Positions 1 through 7,728 of a stretch of 9,299 bases of DNA are shown piece after piece. Position 1 is the first letter of the stretch. Each line of letters starts with the position of its first letter. Origin of the DNA: Chloroflexota bacterium (GTDB lineage Bacteria > Chloroflexota > Dehalococcoidia > SZUA-161); the NCBI GenBank assembly GCA_003229915.1, contig QIGA01000089.1, forward strand, positions 1 to 9,299, given 5' to 3'. The notes under the pieces are model-generated. The model was given only the letters and a program-made list of their open reading frames with translations. It had not been told where the DNA came from and made no database searches. The position numbers and the translations under genes are program-made.

Positions 1-147
1 TCGTGGAGTAACGTATTGCTCTCGGTATCGATCGCTGGTTGTGATGTCACGTAGGTGGCAACCCTCTTATCTAGGTGGTCAATGAAGCGATCCATGCAGT
101 GTTCAACATTTCATCTGTGAGCTAGTACCAGCGCCGGCCTTAGTGTG

Positions 148-188
148 AGGTAGTACTACCTGCTGCAGGTTGGGCGAACTGTGCCCAA
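148..188. repeat. Tandem palindromes downstream of the operon
   Basis: A perfect 14-bp palindrome AGGTAGTACTACCT (148-161) overlaps ACCTGC-T-GCAGGT (158-170). A stem TTGGGC (170-175) with GCCCAA (183-188) follows. For a transcript leaving the operon on the minus strand there is no T-run after any of these stems, so a classic intrinsic terminator is not supported. The rest of the 258 bases downstream of gene 5 shows no convincing gene. Confidence 0.4.
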
Positions 189-258
189 AAGGACGGATAA
201 GCTCTTGGCCGCATGTTGTGAGGCTGATACTCCTTTCATCAGTTCGGCCTTGCTGAGT

Positions 259-1617
259 TTAGCTTGACATCTCGTCTAGCTTGCTATCATATGAGTTGAC
301 AACCTGCTCCATTTCCAGCAGGTTCTCGGAGGATACCCCGAATTCCTGTTCCCAGGACTTTCTGCCCACGACCGATTTGAAGCGGTCAAACCCCTCTTGT
401 GCCCTCTTCGCTGTGACTCCTAGCTTGGTGCCACCTAGCAGAAGACAGAGATCGACACGGTCTGATGTCCCGCTGGAATGAGAAAGCTGGAGAGCACTTC
501 CCTTAAGGCGAGGGAAGTTGTCTTTGTTCCATTTGTTGAGTTCAGCTCGCAGTGTCTTCTCATGCAGGGATGAAGCCATCCTGTCCGGCACTTGCAAGAG
601 CACATAGGATAGCATGACGGACTCCTTGTCCATCGGAGCCAGAGGGGATGACAATGCACTCTCCAGAACGTTTGTTACGCTGCCGAAAATCTCAAGGCTG
701 CGACCTATTGCCAGGCAGGGGACAAAAAAATGTATCCCCATTGAGCTACTCATCTTGGCCAGATAGTCAGGGTCCGCCTCGCTGGGGCTGCTGTTAGCGA
801 CAGCACCTACTAGTGCGGCCACCAAGTGAGACAGAAGGGATTCTCTGGCCAGTTCTTCGCCCGAGGCCCCCACGCCTCTAATCTTCATGAGCCGATCGAA
901 GTCCGCAAGAAGGATGATATCTGCCAAGGGCTCATGATCGGTCCCGATGAAGCGAGATAGGGAGCAGAATGCGTTGAAATGTGCGCTATCTGGTTCATCT
1001 GCGGCGGGCATCATGGCAACGACCAGGCTCCTGCTGTGAGGATTGAGGGCCTTGACCCGCTGGAGAGTGTAGGGGCTGACACCACTACCTGTTCCCCCAC
1101 CTAATGCCGCCAAGAGAAAAACAGCCTGTTTCGCGGCTGAGGATCTGACACCGGATCGGAGCAAGCGGTCGTCCATCTCCATATCGTCACGAGCCAGGCG
1201 CTCACCCAGACCAAAGTAGCCCACCTGACTGTTCACGGACATAGAGAGGAAGTGCAGCGATAGCGGTGGGGAGGTATATCCTTGGTTCGAAGTAACTGGG
1301 AGAGCCGAGTCGGTAAGTTGCTCAGCATCACCAGATGACTTGATCATGAGAAACTCCGAGTCTCTAAGAACGCTGCCCCAAGATCGGTGGAAGTCATAGA
1401 CGAGTCCGCAACCATGGTCTCCGATACCTATGAATACCCTCTCCCTGGAAAACATGACATGACGTTCCTCCTCAGCCAGGGTGCTGAGAAGAAGCTCAAG
1501 CTCCATTTCGTAATCCACAATGGGCAGACCGCAGATGCTGCACGACTCCGAGCCACCCGGATTCTGGTGGTGGTTTGGGCAAACGGTGCTTCTGCCTTCA
1601 GACTCTTGGGTAACCAT
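259..1617 (-). CDS. Divergent tubulin/FtsZ-like protein with N-terminal zinc-knuckle motif (operon gene 5)
   Basis: 452 residues; ATG 1615-1617 directly follows the TAG of gene 4, with GCAGGT about 10 nt upstream as ribosome site. Residues 13-30 read C-P-x-H...C-x-x-C-G (C13, H16 or H17, C26, C29), like a zinc ribbon with one Cys replaced by His. A tubulin-like domain follows: GIGDHGCG at 64-71 in the T1 position, a T3-like GLGER at 136-140, an intact T4 GGGTGSG at 173-179, and FNAFCSLSRF at 214-223, which resembles a helix common in bacterial tubulin-like proteins. Against gene 2, T1 has lost the third Gly (D67) and the Asn (G71), T2 has Lys93 in place of Asp, and the apparent T7 (DPDYLAKM at 282-289) keeps D284 but has Ala287 where the second Asp belongs. 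I infer nucleotide binding that is weak or altered and probably no hydrolysis, so it may be a regulatory or pairing subunit for gene 2. It is the last gene before a gap. Confidence 0.91.
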   Translation of the reverse strand: MVTQESEGRSTVCPNHHQNPGGSESCSICGLPIVDYEMELELLLSTLAEEERHVMFSRERVFIGIGDHGCGLVYDFHRSWGSVLRDSEFLMIKSSGDAEQLTDSALPVTSNQGYTSPPLSLHFLSMSVNSQVGYFGLGERLARDDMEMDDRLLRSGVRSSAAKQAVFLLAALGGGTGSGVSPYTLQRVKALNPHSRSLVVAMMPAADEPDSAHFNAFCSLSRFIGTDHEPLADIILLADFDRLMKIRGVGASGEELARESLLSHLVAALVGAVANSSPSEADPDYLAKMSSSMGIHFFVPCLAIGRSLEIFGSVTNVLESALSSPLAPMDKESVMLSYVLLQVPDRMASSLHEKTLRAELNKWNKDNFPRLKGSALQLSHSSGTSDRVDLCLLLGGTKLGVTAKRAQEGFDRFKSVVGRKSWEQEFGVSSENLLEMEQVVNSYDSKLDEMSS

Positions 1618-2595
1618 CTAAGCCATACCTGCGTTGATCTTCAGAAGAGTTTCTAAGTTCCGGGCTGCTGAGTCTATGGAATCAGTGATGCTGGAATCGT
1701 CCTTGCCTGTAGCAGAGCTGCCAAGATGTGATTGTCTGGAGATTCTGTCCGCTAGGATGGACAAAAGCGTGACCAACCGAGGTAGTGAATCCTCGATCTT
1801 CTTGGTCTCGCCCAACTGGTGCCACAGAGAAAGAAGTTTGTACCAGGAGGTGAAGAGAAAAATGTATCGTATGTCTCGCCAATTCAGACCGGGTGAATCC
1901 TCCAGAGCTAGGTCTTCCCACTTCTCGTCAGAGGGGAGATCGCTACTCAATGCAGTGCCTACGGACTTAAGGGTGGCTGTTATGTTTCGCAATACTAGAA
2001 GAGCATCACGGGAGGAGACGGACTTGATAAGTCCATGAACCGCGTCGTTGACATCCAGCGCAGATTCCAGCGAGAGCGCTTTGGCTGATTCCATAGCTTC
2101 ATTGAGAGAAGCATCCACCGCATCCCAGTCTTCGTGGGTGAGTTGTTGAACGGCTTGAGATAGCAGATCTGCCATGAGCCATATGTGGTACGCGGTTTTC
2201 CAGAGGAAGGCTTTGTAGCAAGCTCTGCGCTCCTGCAGCTCAGCCACCTGTCTCAGCACCTTGAGTTTCTTGTTTAGGGATCGGCATAAATGGGTGGTGG
2301 CGTCGCTTTCAGGCAGGACCAATTGAGTGAGAACGCGTTCGCCGTTCCCATCCAGCCATTCGAGCATGAGGGTATTTGATGCGTCTTTGATCTTGGCTGA
2401 GGAGACCTCAGAAAGAGCTATGGAGAACTCCACACGCGGTGGGGATAGAAAGCCGCTCCTACGCTCAAACTCTACTCGCTTGTTGGTGAGTGAGAGCTTG
2501 CCTTTACCAACACCGTCCAAACGAGCGTCCTTGAGTTGGGCAAGCAGTTTCTCCTCTTCAAGATCACCGGCCAACTCATGAAGCTCAGTGATCAT
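1618..2595 (-). CDS. GRAM/PH-like domain protein with helical C-terminal region (operon gene 4)
   Basis: 325 residues, starting in the ATGA overlap with the stop of gene 3, so translation is probably coupled; only a weak GAG lies before it. Residues about 28-112 match the look of GRAM or bacterial PH-like domains: a GKLSLTNKRVEF strand resembling the common 'G.L.LTN.R..F' pattern, then a hairpin, an 'iALSEVSSAKI' strand, further short strands and a closing helix ending near KKLKVL. Such folds often bind membranes or proteins; no lipid-contact residues can be assigned from sequence alone. Residues 115-325 are almost wholly helical, with aromatic-rich segments near 128-142 (KAFLWKTAYHIW) and 240-255, too polar for clear membrane spans. 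There is no signal peptide, so it should be cytoplasmic. I infer a peripheral adaptor linking the membrane and the filament proteins. The family assignment is moderate; that it is a real gene is nearly certain from the tight packing. Confidence 0.87.
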   Translation of the reverse strand: MITELHELAGDLEEEKLLAQLKDARLDGVGKGKLSLTNKRVEFERRSGFLSPPRVEFSIALSEVSSAKIKDASNTLMLEWLDGNGERVLTQLVLPESDATTHLCRSLNKKLKVLRQVAELQERRACYKAFLWKTAYHIWLMADLLSQAVQQLTHEDWDAVDASLNEAMESAKALSLESALDVNDAVHGLIKSVSSRDALLVLRNITATLKSVGTALSSDLPSDEKWEDLALEDSPGLNWRDIRYIFLFTSWYKLLSLWHQLGETKKIEDSLPRLVTLLSILADRISRQSHLGSSATGKDDSSITDSIDSAARNLETLLKINAGMA

Positions 2596-4949
2596 GGAGA
2601 TATCTCGTCCTGGTTTGTTCCATTTCCGGCGGTGTGCTTGAGGACCCCGGATCTGGGGTCAAGTGTGACCGCGCTGTGGTGCATAGATGCATACATTTTC
2701 AGATACTCCAGAGCATACCCGGGCTTTACCGGAAGCTCTGAACTAGCCACTACCAGGTTGGTCGACAGCTTCTCTTGGACTATGTACTCGATATTGGGGT
2801 AGTTTATGAGGAATTCCTTGATCTGACTGTACTGCTTTATCGTTTTCGCCTGTTGTTCCACCGCTTGTACAGCCTTTTCAATCAAGCTGAATCGGCTGCT
2901 AATGGTGGGATCAGAGGAGGCTTGCTCGATAGAGCTCAGAAGCTGCTGAATCTCACTCGTAGCATGGCTGTTTTTCCCCCAGCTATATTTTGTCGGGCAT
3001 CTCCGGTCGTTGCCTGCCTCAATGTCTTTGATCATTTGTCTAAGGTCTTTCATTGTGCTCGTGGCTAGGTCAGCCAGTTTTCGGCTCTGCTCCACTATGC
3101 TGATTATGTCAGCAAGGGTTCTCGATTCGTGTACTGATCCAGTGATAGCCTCCAGTTTGCCGACCGTGACATCGCATCTGCCTAATGAGTCTGAATCTCC
3201 GATCGATTCAAGTACGGGCATCAGACGGGTAGTCATAACCTCCTTGAAATCCTTAGTCATGGCTACGACTCTTTGCGCAAGCTCGACAATGGAGCCCTCT
3301 ATCCGGCCGTCGATGATTTGTAGATCCTCAGTAATTGTCCGTGCGGCCTCCTCGAATCTACCTTGACTGAGAAACCCATGGCTGATATCAATGGTGGTCA
3401 GCGAGAACTCTGGATCGATCTCATCTTTGATGGTATTGGCCACCATGTCTCCGGTTGATACCAGTTTGACGGCGAGTTTTTGAAAGGCGTTGTTCAACTC
3501 CTGTTGTTCCCAGATGGAGTAGTCGTAGTCATTGTGTGCTGGCGATGGTTGCGGCGTCTCAATGACATCCTCGATAGTAGGTATGCCGAGGGCAAGGGCT
3601 TGCTCAACGGTAACCTTGTAAGTGCGCCTGGACTCATTGAGGTGATCAAAGAGTTTGTTCTCGAGTTGCAGTTGTATTTTGGGAAGTTCCGACTGCATAT
3701 CGCAAAATTCATTGTAGCTCAACTCCAACTGGGGCAGTCCCATGACGCCCGTGCTTTCGAGTGTGAGTGACACCTTCTCCTCGCATTGAGCGATAATGGC
3801 CTTTTCATTTGACAGGTCGATGTTGCGGCACACGGACGTTACCTGGTGAAGGCACTTCTTGGTGGAGTCCAACAGGTCATAAAGTTCCAGCGAAAGAAGA
3901 GCCAGGTCGCTTCTAAGCTCGACTTTGAGATTGCGGCGGTGGATCCAGGTCTCCACCAGGAAAGCCAGGGTGCCAAGGGCAAACATGATGCCAGTAAGAA
4001 GGGCGATGTTTTGCCAGGTGGCAAATCCGGTGCGATAGCCCAATGGCTCCGCCAGCAACTGCAAGGGCACCAAGAACACCAACTCAACGGTCAGGAGGAG
4101 TATCAGCGGGGTCAAGGCGTGAAGAATAGTCCCACCTACCCTTAGCTGTCTCGTAGTGTTGACTATTGGCGGGGCGATGACAATTGCCGTAAACATGGTC
4201 AGCACCAACGCGATGCCGCCCCATCCTTGAACGAAATACGCTGAGAGGCTGGAGAAGCCACCGAAGTTGTGATTGATTTGATCCTGGAAGGCAGCCTTCA
4301 GCGAATTCATGTCGAGGTTGCTGAGCGCAGATTCTTGGACATAGTCAACACGTAGGAAGAGGGGGATGGTATCGCCTTGGGCTACGGAAATGTCTGCTAA
4401 GGCGAGAAAGGGGAGGTAGAACGCCATGAACATGAAGAATCCCCATCCCCCGCCGGCTAGCGAACCTCTAAGCCTGAGGAGAGTAATGCCCGCAAGCAAA
4501 GGGAGGGAAAGGTAGAAATAGGGGGTCAGCATGAGGACGCCGGCTGCGGCCCCCACAGCGCTGCCAAGTGACGCACCCGGTAGCCTGCTCAAAGCGAATG
4601 AGAGAGAGACCGCTATCGTAACCATAATACTTAGAGCCCATATTGTAACTCCCAGTTGGTATGAATAGGCTGGGGCTGCGAAAAGCAGCATCAAGAACAG
4701 GGCTACCGCGGGCCAGCGATAGGCAATGACTGCGGGTATTAGTGCCAAAAAAACCGCCATCGTGGGCGGATAAAAGGGCAACAAGTAGTAGACGATCAGT
4801 GAGGATGCCAGAAAGACGCCGGATGCGGTGAGTCTGCTTAGCAGCGTTTGGAATGATTCTTCAGCACTCCTGATCTCATGCTGCTGCTGTAGCAATTCAT
4901 CATCAAACGGATATTCTTGCTCCTGCAGATATGGAACTGTGGTTTCCAT
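2592..4949 (-). CDS. Polytopic membrane protein with large cytoplasmic helical domain (operon gene 3)
   Basis: Family not recognised. The 785-residue form starts at ATG 4947-4949, 5 nt after GCAGGA. A GTG five codons upstream (4964) is possible but lacks its own ribosome site. Residues 1-40 are polar and acidic. About ten hydrophobic segments follow, near 44-60, 63-78, 80-96, 100-120, 127-146, 147-160, 168-187, 243-263, 275-298 and 314-333. A non-membrane loop at 188-242 lies between segments 7 and 8, probably outside. Positively charged residues after the last segment (HRRN at 337-340) put the C-terminal half in the cytoplasm. Residues 340-730 are mostly amphipathic helices with coiled-coil-like stretches and a proline-rich break near 465-470. 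A small terminal module follows at about 740-770. There is no transporter ATPase or catalytic motif that I can name. By position between the two tubulin-like genes it is a candidate membrane receptor or scaffold for their filaments. It overlaps gene 4 by ATGA. Confidence 0.92.
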   Translation of the reverse strand: METTVPYLQEQEYPFDDELLQQQHEIRSAEESFQTLLSRLTASGVFLASSLIVYYLLPFYPPTMAVFLALIPAVIAYRWPAVALFLMLLFAAPAYSYQLGVTIWALSIMVTIAVSLSFALSRLPGASLGSAVGAAAGVLMLTPYFYLSLPLLAGITLLRLRGSLAGGGWGFFMFMAFYLPFLALADISVAQGDTIPLFLRVDYVQESALSNLDMNSLKAAFQDQINHNFGGFSSLSAYFVQGWGGIALVLTMFTAIVIAPPIVNTTRQLRVGGTILHALTPLILLLTVELVFLVPLQLLAEPLGYRTGFATWQNIALLTGIMFALGTLAFLVETWIHRRNLKVELRSDLALLSLELYDLLDSTKKCLHQVTSVCRNIDLSNEKAIIAQCEEKVSLTLESTGVMGLPQLELSYNEFCDMQSELPKIQLQLENKLFDHLNESRRTYKVTVEQALALGIPTIEDVIETPQPSPAHNDYDYSIWEQQELNNAFQKLAVKLVSTGDMVANTIKDEIDPEFSLTTIDISHGFLSQGRFEEAARTITEDLQIIDGRIEGSIVELAQRVVAMTKDFKEVMTTRLMPVLESIGDSDSLGRCDVTVGKLEAITGSVHESRTLADIISIVEQSRKLADLATSTMKDLRQMIKDIEAGNDRRCPTKYSWGKNSHATSEIQQLLSSIEQASSDPTISSRFSLIEKAVQAVEQQAKTIKQYSQIKEFLINYPNIEYIVQEKLSTNLVVASSELPVKPGYALEYLKMYASMHHSAVTLDPRSGVLKHTAGNGTNQDEISP

Positions 4950-4954
4950 GCTGT

Positions 4955-4960
4955 TCCTGC
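4955..4960 (-). promoter_or_regulatory. Ribosome binding site of the polytopic membrane protein gene
   Basis: GCAGGA on the minus strand, 5 bases before ATG 4947-4949. It lies just inside the longer GTG-started form, which favours the ATG start. Confidence 0.5.
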
Positions 4961-5000
4961 CCACACTTTAGGTACCGAGAAAATGCGGGAGAGATTCTTC

Positions 5001-7715
5001 TCACCGCTCAACTCTTATGGTATCCCCGGGACTATTCTTGGTAGGTACACCGGGCGCGGTGATGTCGACACCGTGTTCCAGCAGAAATGAATGCGACAGA
5101 GTTCTCTCTTCCGTAGTAGTGTGGTCATATATGTGCTTCATCTCAGCGTAGCATTCCAGGAACCGTGGCTCAGCCTTGGCGGCAATTACCATGAACCTTA
5201 CCGTCCAAGGGTCGGTGGAGTCGATCTCCCTTATGGCGATGCTTCTTGACGCGTCCTCTCTTATATAACCGGATAACGTGGCTTTGACGTCGGCAGACAG
5301 GTCGTGGTCCCAAATACCGCGTGGTGATACTACAGCGAACCAAATGTAGTCTGTTTTGTACTCGGCGGTTAGTCCCATTACGCCTGGTACTCTGAAGATG
5401 CCGAGCACGCTTGACAGATATTCTTTTAGATTGTCTTTGTCTATTATCTCTTTGAGTATGTTCTCATTCGAGAGCGATGCCTCGTCCTCCATCAGAATCC
5501 TTTGCATGAGCTTCAACTGGACATTATCGGTCAATTCGGCGGTTCTGTCGTAGAATCCCTTGTCCTTCACCATCTCGTTCATCTTCTCGTAGTGGAGGTT
5601 CGAGAGATCGGTTATTGATGTTAGCAGCTTTCGATAGTCGGAATTGACCTCAAACCTTCTCTCTATGATTGAATATTCAGCCAATTTGCCCTGAACGTGC
5701 GCCAATTCTTCGCTCACCAGGCGCATGTCCTCGTCCACTGACGCTAGAGCATGGTCCAGCTTCCTTCTTTTGTCATCCCAGAGCTTCTTCTTGCCGGCGG
5801 AGAGGAATCCTATCTTGATGCTCTGCACCTCTCTGGCGGCGCGATTTTTCTCAACTTGCTTGCCTCTGCTACTGAGCTCGAGGTTGTCGATACTGGAATT
5901 GAGTCTCGATATCTCTTCTTCCAATACTCTCTTGACCCGACGGCAGTTGACTAGTTGAGAATCTATGCTCTTCAACTGAATGCTTAGGGGAGTGAACATT
6001 GAGGACAGCAGGGAGAACAGGACTACCAGTTCGGGGTTGATAATTCGCTCGACTTTGGCAAGCGCTGTCTGCTGAGTCTCGGTTTCTTCGCCCTTCTGGA
6101 GCTGTTTCTGCAGCTTGTCGGCCAGTTTCTTGGTCTCAAGGTAGAGCCTGAGGCTACCGAGATAGTCTCTTATCATGGAAGCAAGTTCAGCGACGTCGTT
6201 GACTAACTGAATCTCTTTGGCGGTTAGCTGTTGAGCGCTGGGCAAGCTGTCTCTGAGATTATCGAGGATGTCGTCAACTTCAGCGAGGAATTCACTATAA
6301 TTCCTGGAGATGCAACCCCCTGAGGCTATTAGCTTGGAGGCCTCGTTGCGGATCATGGACTCCACCGTCCCTTCGGGTGCATCCAGCCCTATCGCCATTA
6401 CTGCTCGCCCGAGTTCATTGACCTGGGTTTTGATGGAGCCGTCTACTCCCTTGAGGTGCATTATGTATTCCGTCTCAACGGAACGGTCGGCGTTGATCAG
6501 GCTATCGACAGCTTCGTCAAAGCCCTCGGCGTTGTACTTGCCCGACTCGATGAGTAACAGACGGTAGATATCTCTCAAGTCTTGATAGCAGATGTTAATG
6601 ATTTTGCTTACGCCGCCAGCTTCCGTCGGATGAGTCCCTCCGTATACCTCTTTCTTCTCGCGCCTGAGTGCCCGCACTTTATCCAGTCGCTCCAGGTATA
6701 TCTTGGTAAGCTCTATGAATTCGGTCACCGGGTAGCTTACTCTTAGTGTGGACAGCACATGGAGCCATTTGCCCTCCATGTCGATGTTCGAACCTATGTT
6801 GCTGAGCAGGTCGGCTAGATCGAAGCTGAGAGAGTTCATCAGGACGTCGATGATGGCATCGTCGATAATGCGTTTTGCGTCGATCAAACTGGCGGTTTTG
6901 CTGTAAGCTGGCCCCAGGGGCATGACCAAAAAGGCGCTGAACGGATTTTCGTATGCGTGGCCAAATCGCTTGGCGACCTCAATATTGCTACGCTTGTCCA
7001 GGGCCAGAGCGTTTTCGAGAAGGGCACTGTAAGCTGATGTCCCTTTCGCTGGCGGGTCATCGCCGGCACAGGGGAGGATACACAGGCCGATTATGGGCAC
7101 TCCGCTGCCCATCTTCTTCCTCAGATGTCTGGTGAAGTCCAGCACCATGCCGCTGCCACTCCCGCCGCCCAAACCGTAGATTACGAAAACAACGGGCTGG
7201 ATGGTGGAGGTGAACAGATGCTCCTTAAAGCGGTCCATATAGTTATCCAGCAATCTCAGGTGATGGTAGTTTAGGCCATATATTGCTTTGGAAAGGGCCC
7301 TTCTTCTGCCCACTCCTCCTGCCAAGGGGGGTATGTCCATGGATGAAGCCAGCCAGGGCTGGTAATCTTTTGGAGGGGCAATCCCTTCTCGGCTCAAATA
7401 CTCGGGATATTTGTTGATGAAATCGAACATGCTTTCCGGTGTCGGGAACTTAACTGACTTGGCAATGAGCGAGATTTTGTCTGAGGTAATGCCCTCTTCC
7501 CTCAGGTCTTCCCATAGATTTCTTGCTGAAGCATCCAAGCTCTGAATATCGTGATCTGCCACATCAATGGCCAGGCAGGATATCCGGATACCTTCCCGCT
7601 TGAGGAGAGGGGTGAGCGCCTTACGGTTGTTTATAAAGGCTTCTACTATGTTGACTCCCGCTCCCCCCAGGCCTATGAGCTGTATAGCGAAATTATAGCT
7701 TCTGACATGAGCCAT
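5001..7715 (-). CDS. Large tubulin/FtsZ-superfamily GTPase-like protein with coiled-coil tail (operon gene 2)
   Basis: 904 residues from ATG 7713-7715. This start has a GGGGGGTGA ribosome site at 7720-7728 and is preferred to the upstream ATG at 7742, which lies inside gene 1. The N-terminal domain shows the tubulin/FtsZ nucleotide-binding signature: T1 GLGGAGVN at residues 15-22, an acidic T2-like D51 after a beta strand, a T3-like AGGVGR at 132-137 and the T4 GGGSGSG at 183-189. SFDLADL at 297-303 resembles the FtsZ T7 loop NVDFADV and keeps both Asp positions (D299, D302), which complete GTP hydrolysis in the neighbouring subunit of a filament. Residues about 480-700 are long charged helices with coiled-coil character, followed by a mixed alpha/beta C-terminal region of about 200 residues. 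At twice the length of FtsZ it fits the 'tubulin-like' bacterial group rather than the division protein. It probably forms cytoplasmic filaments at the membrane with genes 1, 3, 4 and 5; that role is inference. Confidence 0.93.
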   Translation of the reverse strand: MAHVRSYNFAIQLIGLGGAGVNIVEAFINNRKALTPLLKREGIRISCLAIDVADHDIQSLDASARNLWEDLREEGITSDKISLIAKSVKFPTPESMFDFINKYPEYLSREGIAPPKDYQPWLASSMDIPPLAGGVGRRRALSKAIYGLNYHHLRLLDNYMDRFKEHLFTSTIQPVVFVIYGLGGGSGSGMVLDFTRHLRKKMGSGVPIIGLCILPCAGDDPPAKGTSAYSALLENALALDKRSNIEVAKRFGHAYENPFSAFLVMPLGPAYSKTASLIDAKRIIDDAIIDVLMNSLSFDLADLLSNIGSNIDMEGKWLHVLSTLRVSYPVTEFIELTKIYLERLDKVRALRREKKEVYGGTHPTEAGGVSKIINICYQDLRDIYRLLLIESGKYNAEGFDEAVDSLINADRSVETEYIMHLKGVDGSIKTQVNELGRAVMAIGLDAPEGTVESMIRNEASKLIASGGCISRNYSEFLAEVDDILDNLRDSLPSAQQLTAKEIQLVNDVAELASMIRDYLGSLRLYLETKKLADKLQKQLQKGEETETQQTALAKVERIINPELVVLFSLLSSMFTPLSIQLKSIDSQLVNCRRVKRVLEEEISRLNSSIDNLELSSRGKQVEKNRAAREVQSIKIGFLSAGKKKLWDDKRRKLDHALASVDEDMRLVSEELAHVQGKLAEYSIIERRFEVNSDYRKLLTSITDLSNLHYEKMNEMVKDKGFYDRTAELTDNVQLKLMQRILMEDEASLSNENILKEIIDKDNLKEYLSSVLGIFRVPGVMGLTAEYKTDYIWFAVVSPRGIWDHDLSADVKATLSGYIREDASRSIAIREIDSTDPWTVRFMVIAAKAEPRFLECYAEMKHIYDHTTTEERTLSHSFLLEHGVDITAPGVPTKNSPGDTIRVER

Positions 7716-7719
7716 ACGG

Positions 7720-7728
7720 TCACCCCCC
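7720..7728 (-). promoter_or_regulatory. Ribosome binding site that fixes the start of the large tubulin-like gene
   Basis: GGGGGGTGA on the minus strand, pairing well with the GGTGA part of the 16S anti-Shine-Dalgarno partner, 4 bases before ATG 7713-7715. It coincides with the last codons and TGA stop of gene 1, so ribosomes finishing gene 1 sit on the start site of gene 2. Confidence 0.65.

Noticed and set aside
1..95. Possible start of a next minus-strand gene running off the left edge (ATG 93-95, about 31 open codons)
   Set aside because: No ribosome site and too short to distinguish from chance; longer sequence would decide.
170..188. Intrinsic terminator for the operon
   Set aside because: The stem TTGGGC/GCCCAA has four A's on its right side on the plus strand but no T-run in the direction of operon transcription.
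224..242. Hammerhead-like CTGATGA element downstream of the operon
   Set aside because: The CTGATGA on the minus strand is part of a simple CTGAT/ATCAG stem and the conserved GAAA partner and three-stem layout are missing.
259..1617. Gene 5 as the cell-division FtsZ
   Set aside because: T1 and T7 differ strongly from FtsZ, an N-terminal zinc knuckle is present and no division or cell-wall genes are nearby.
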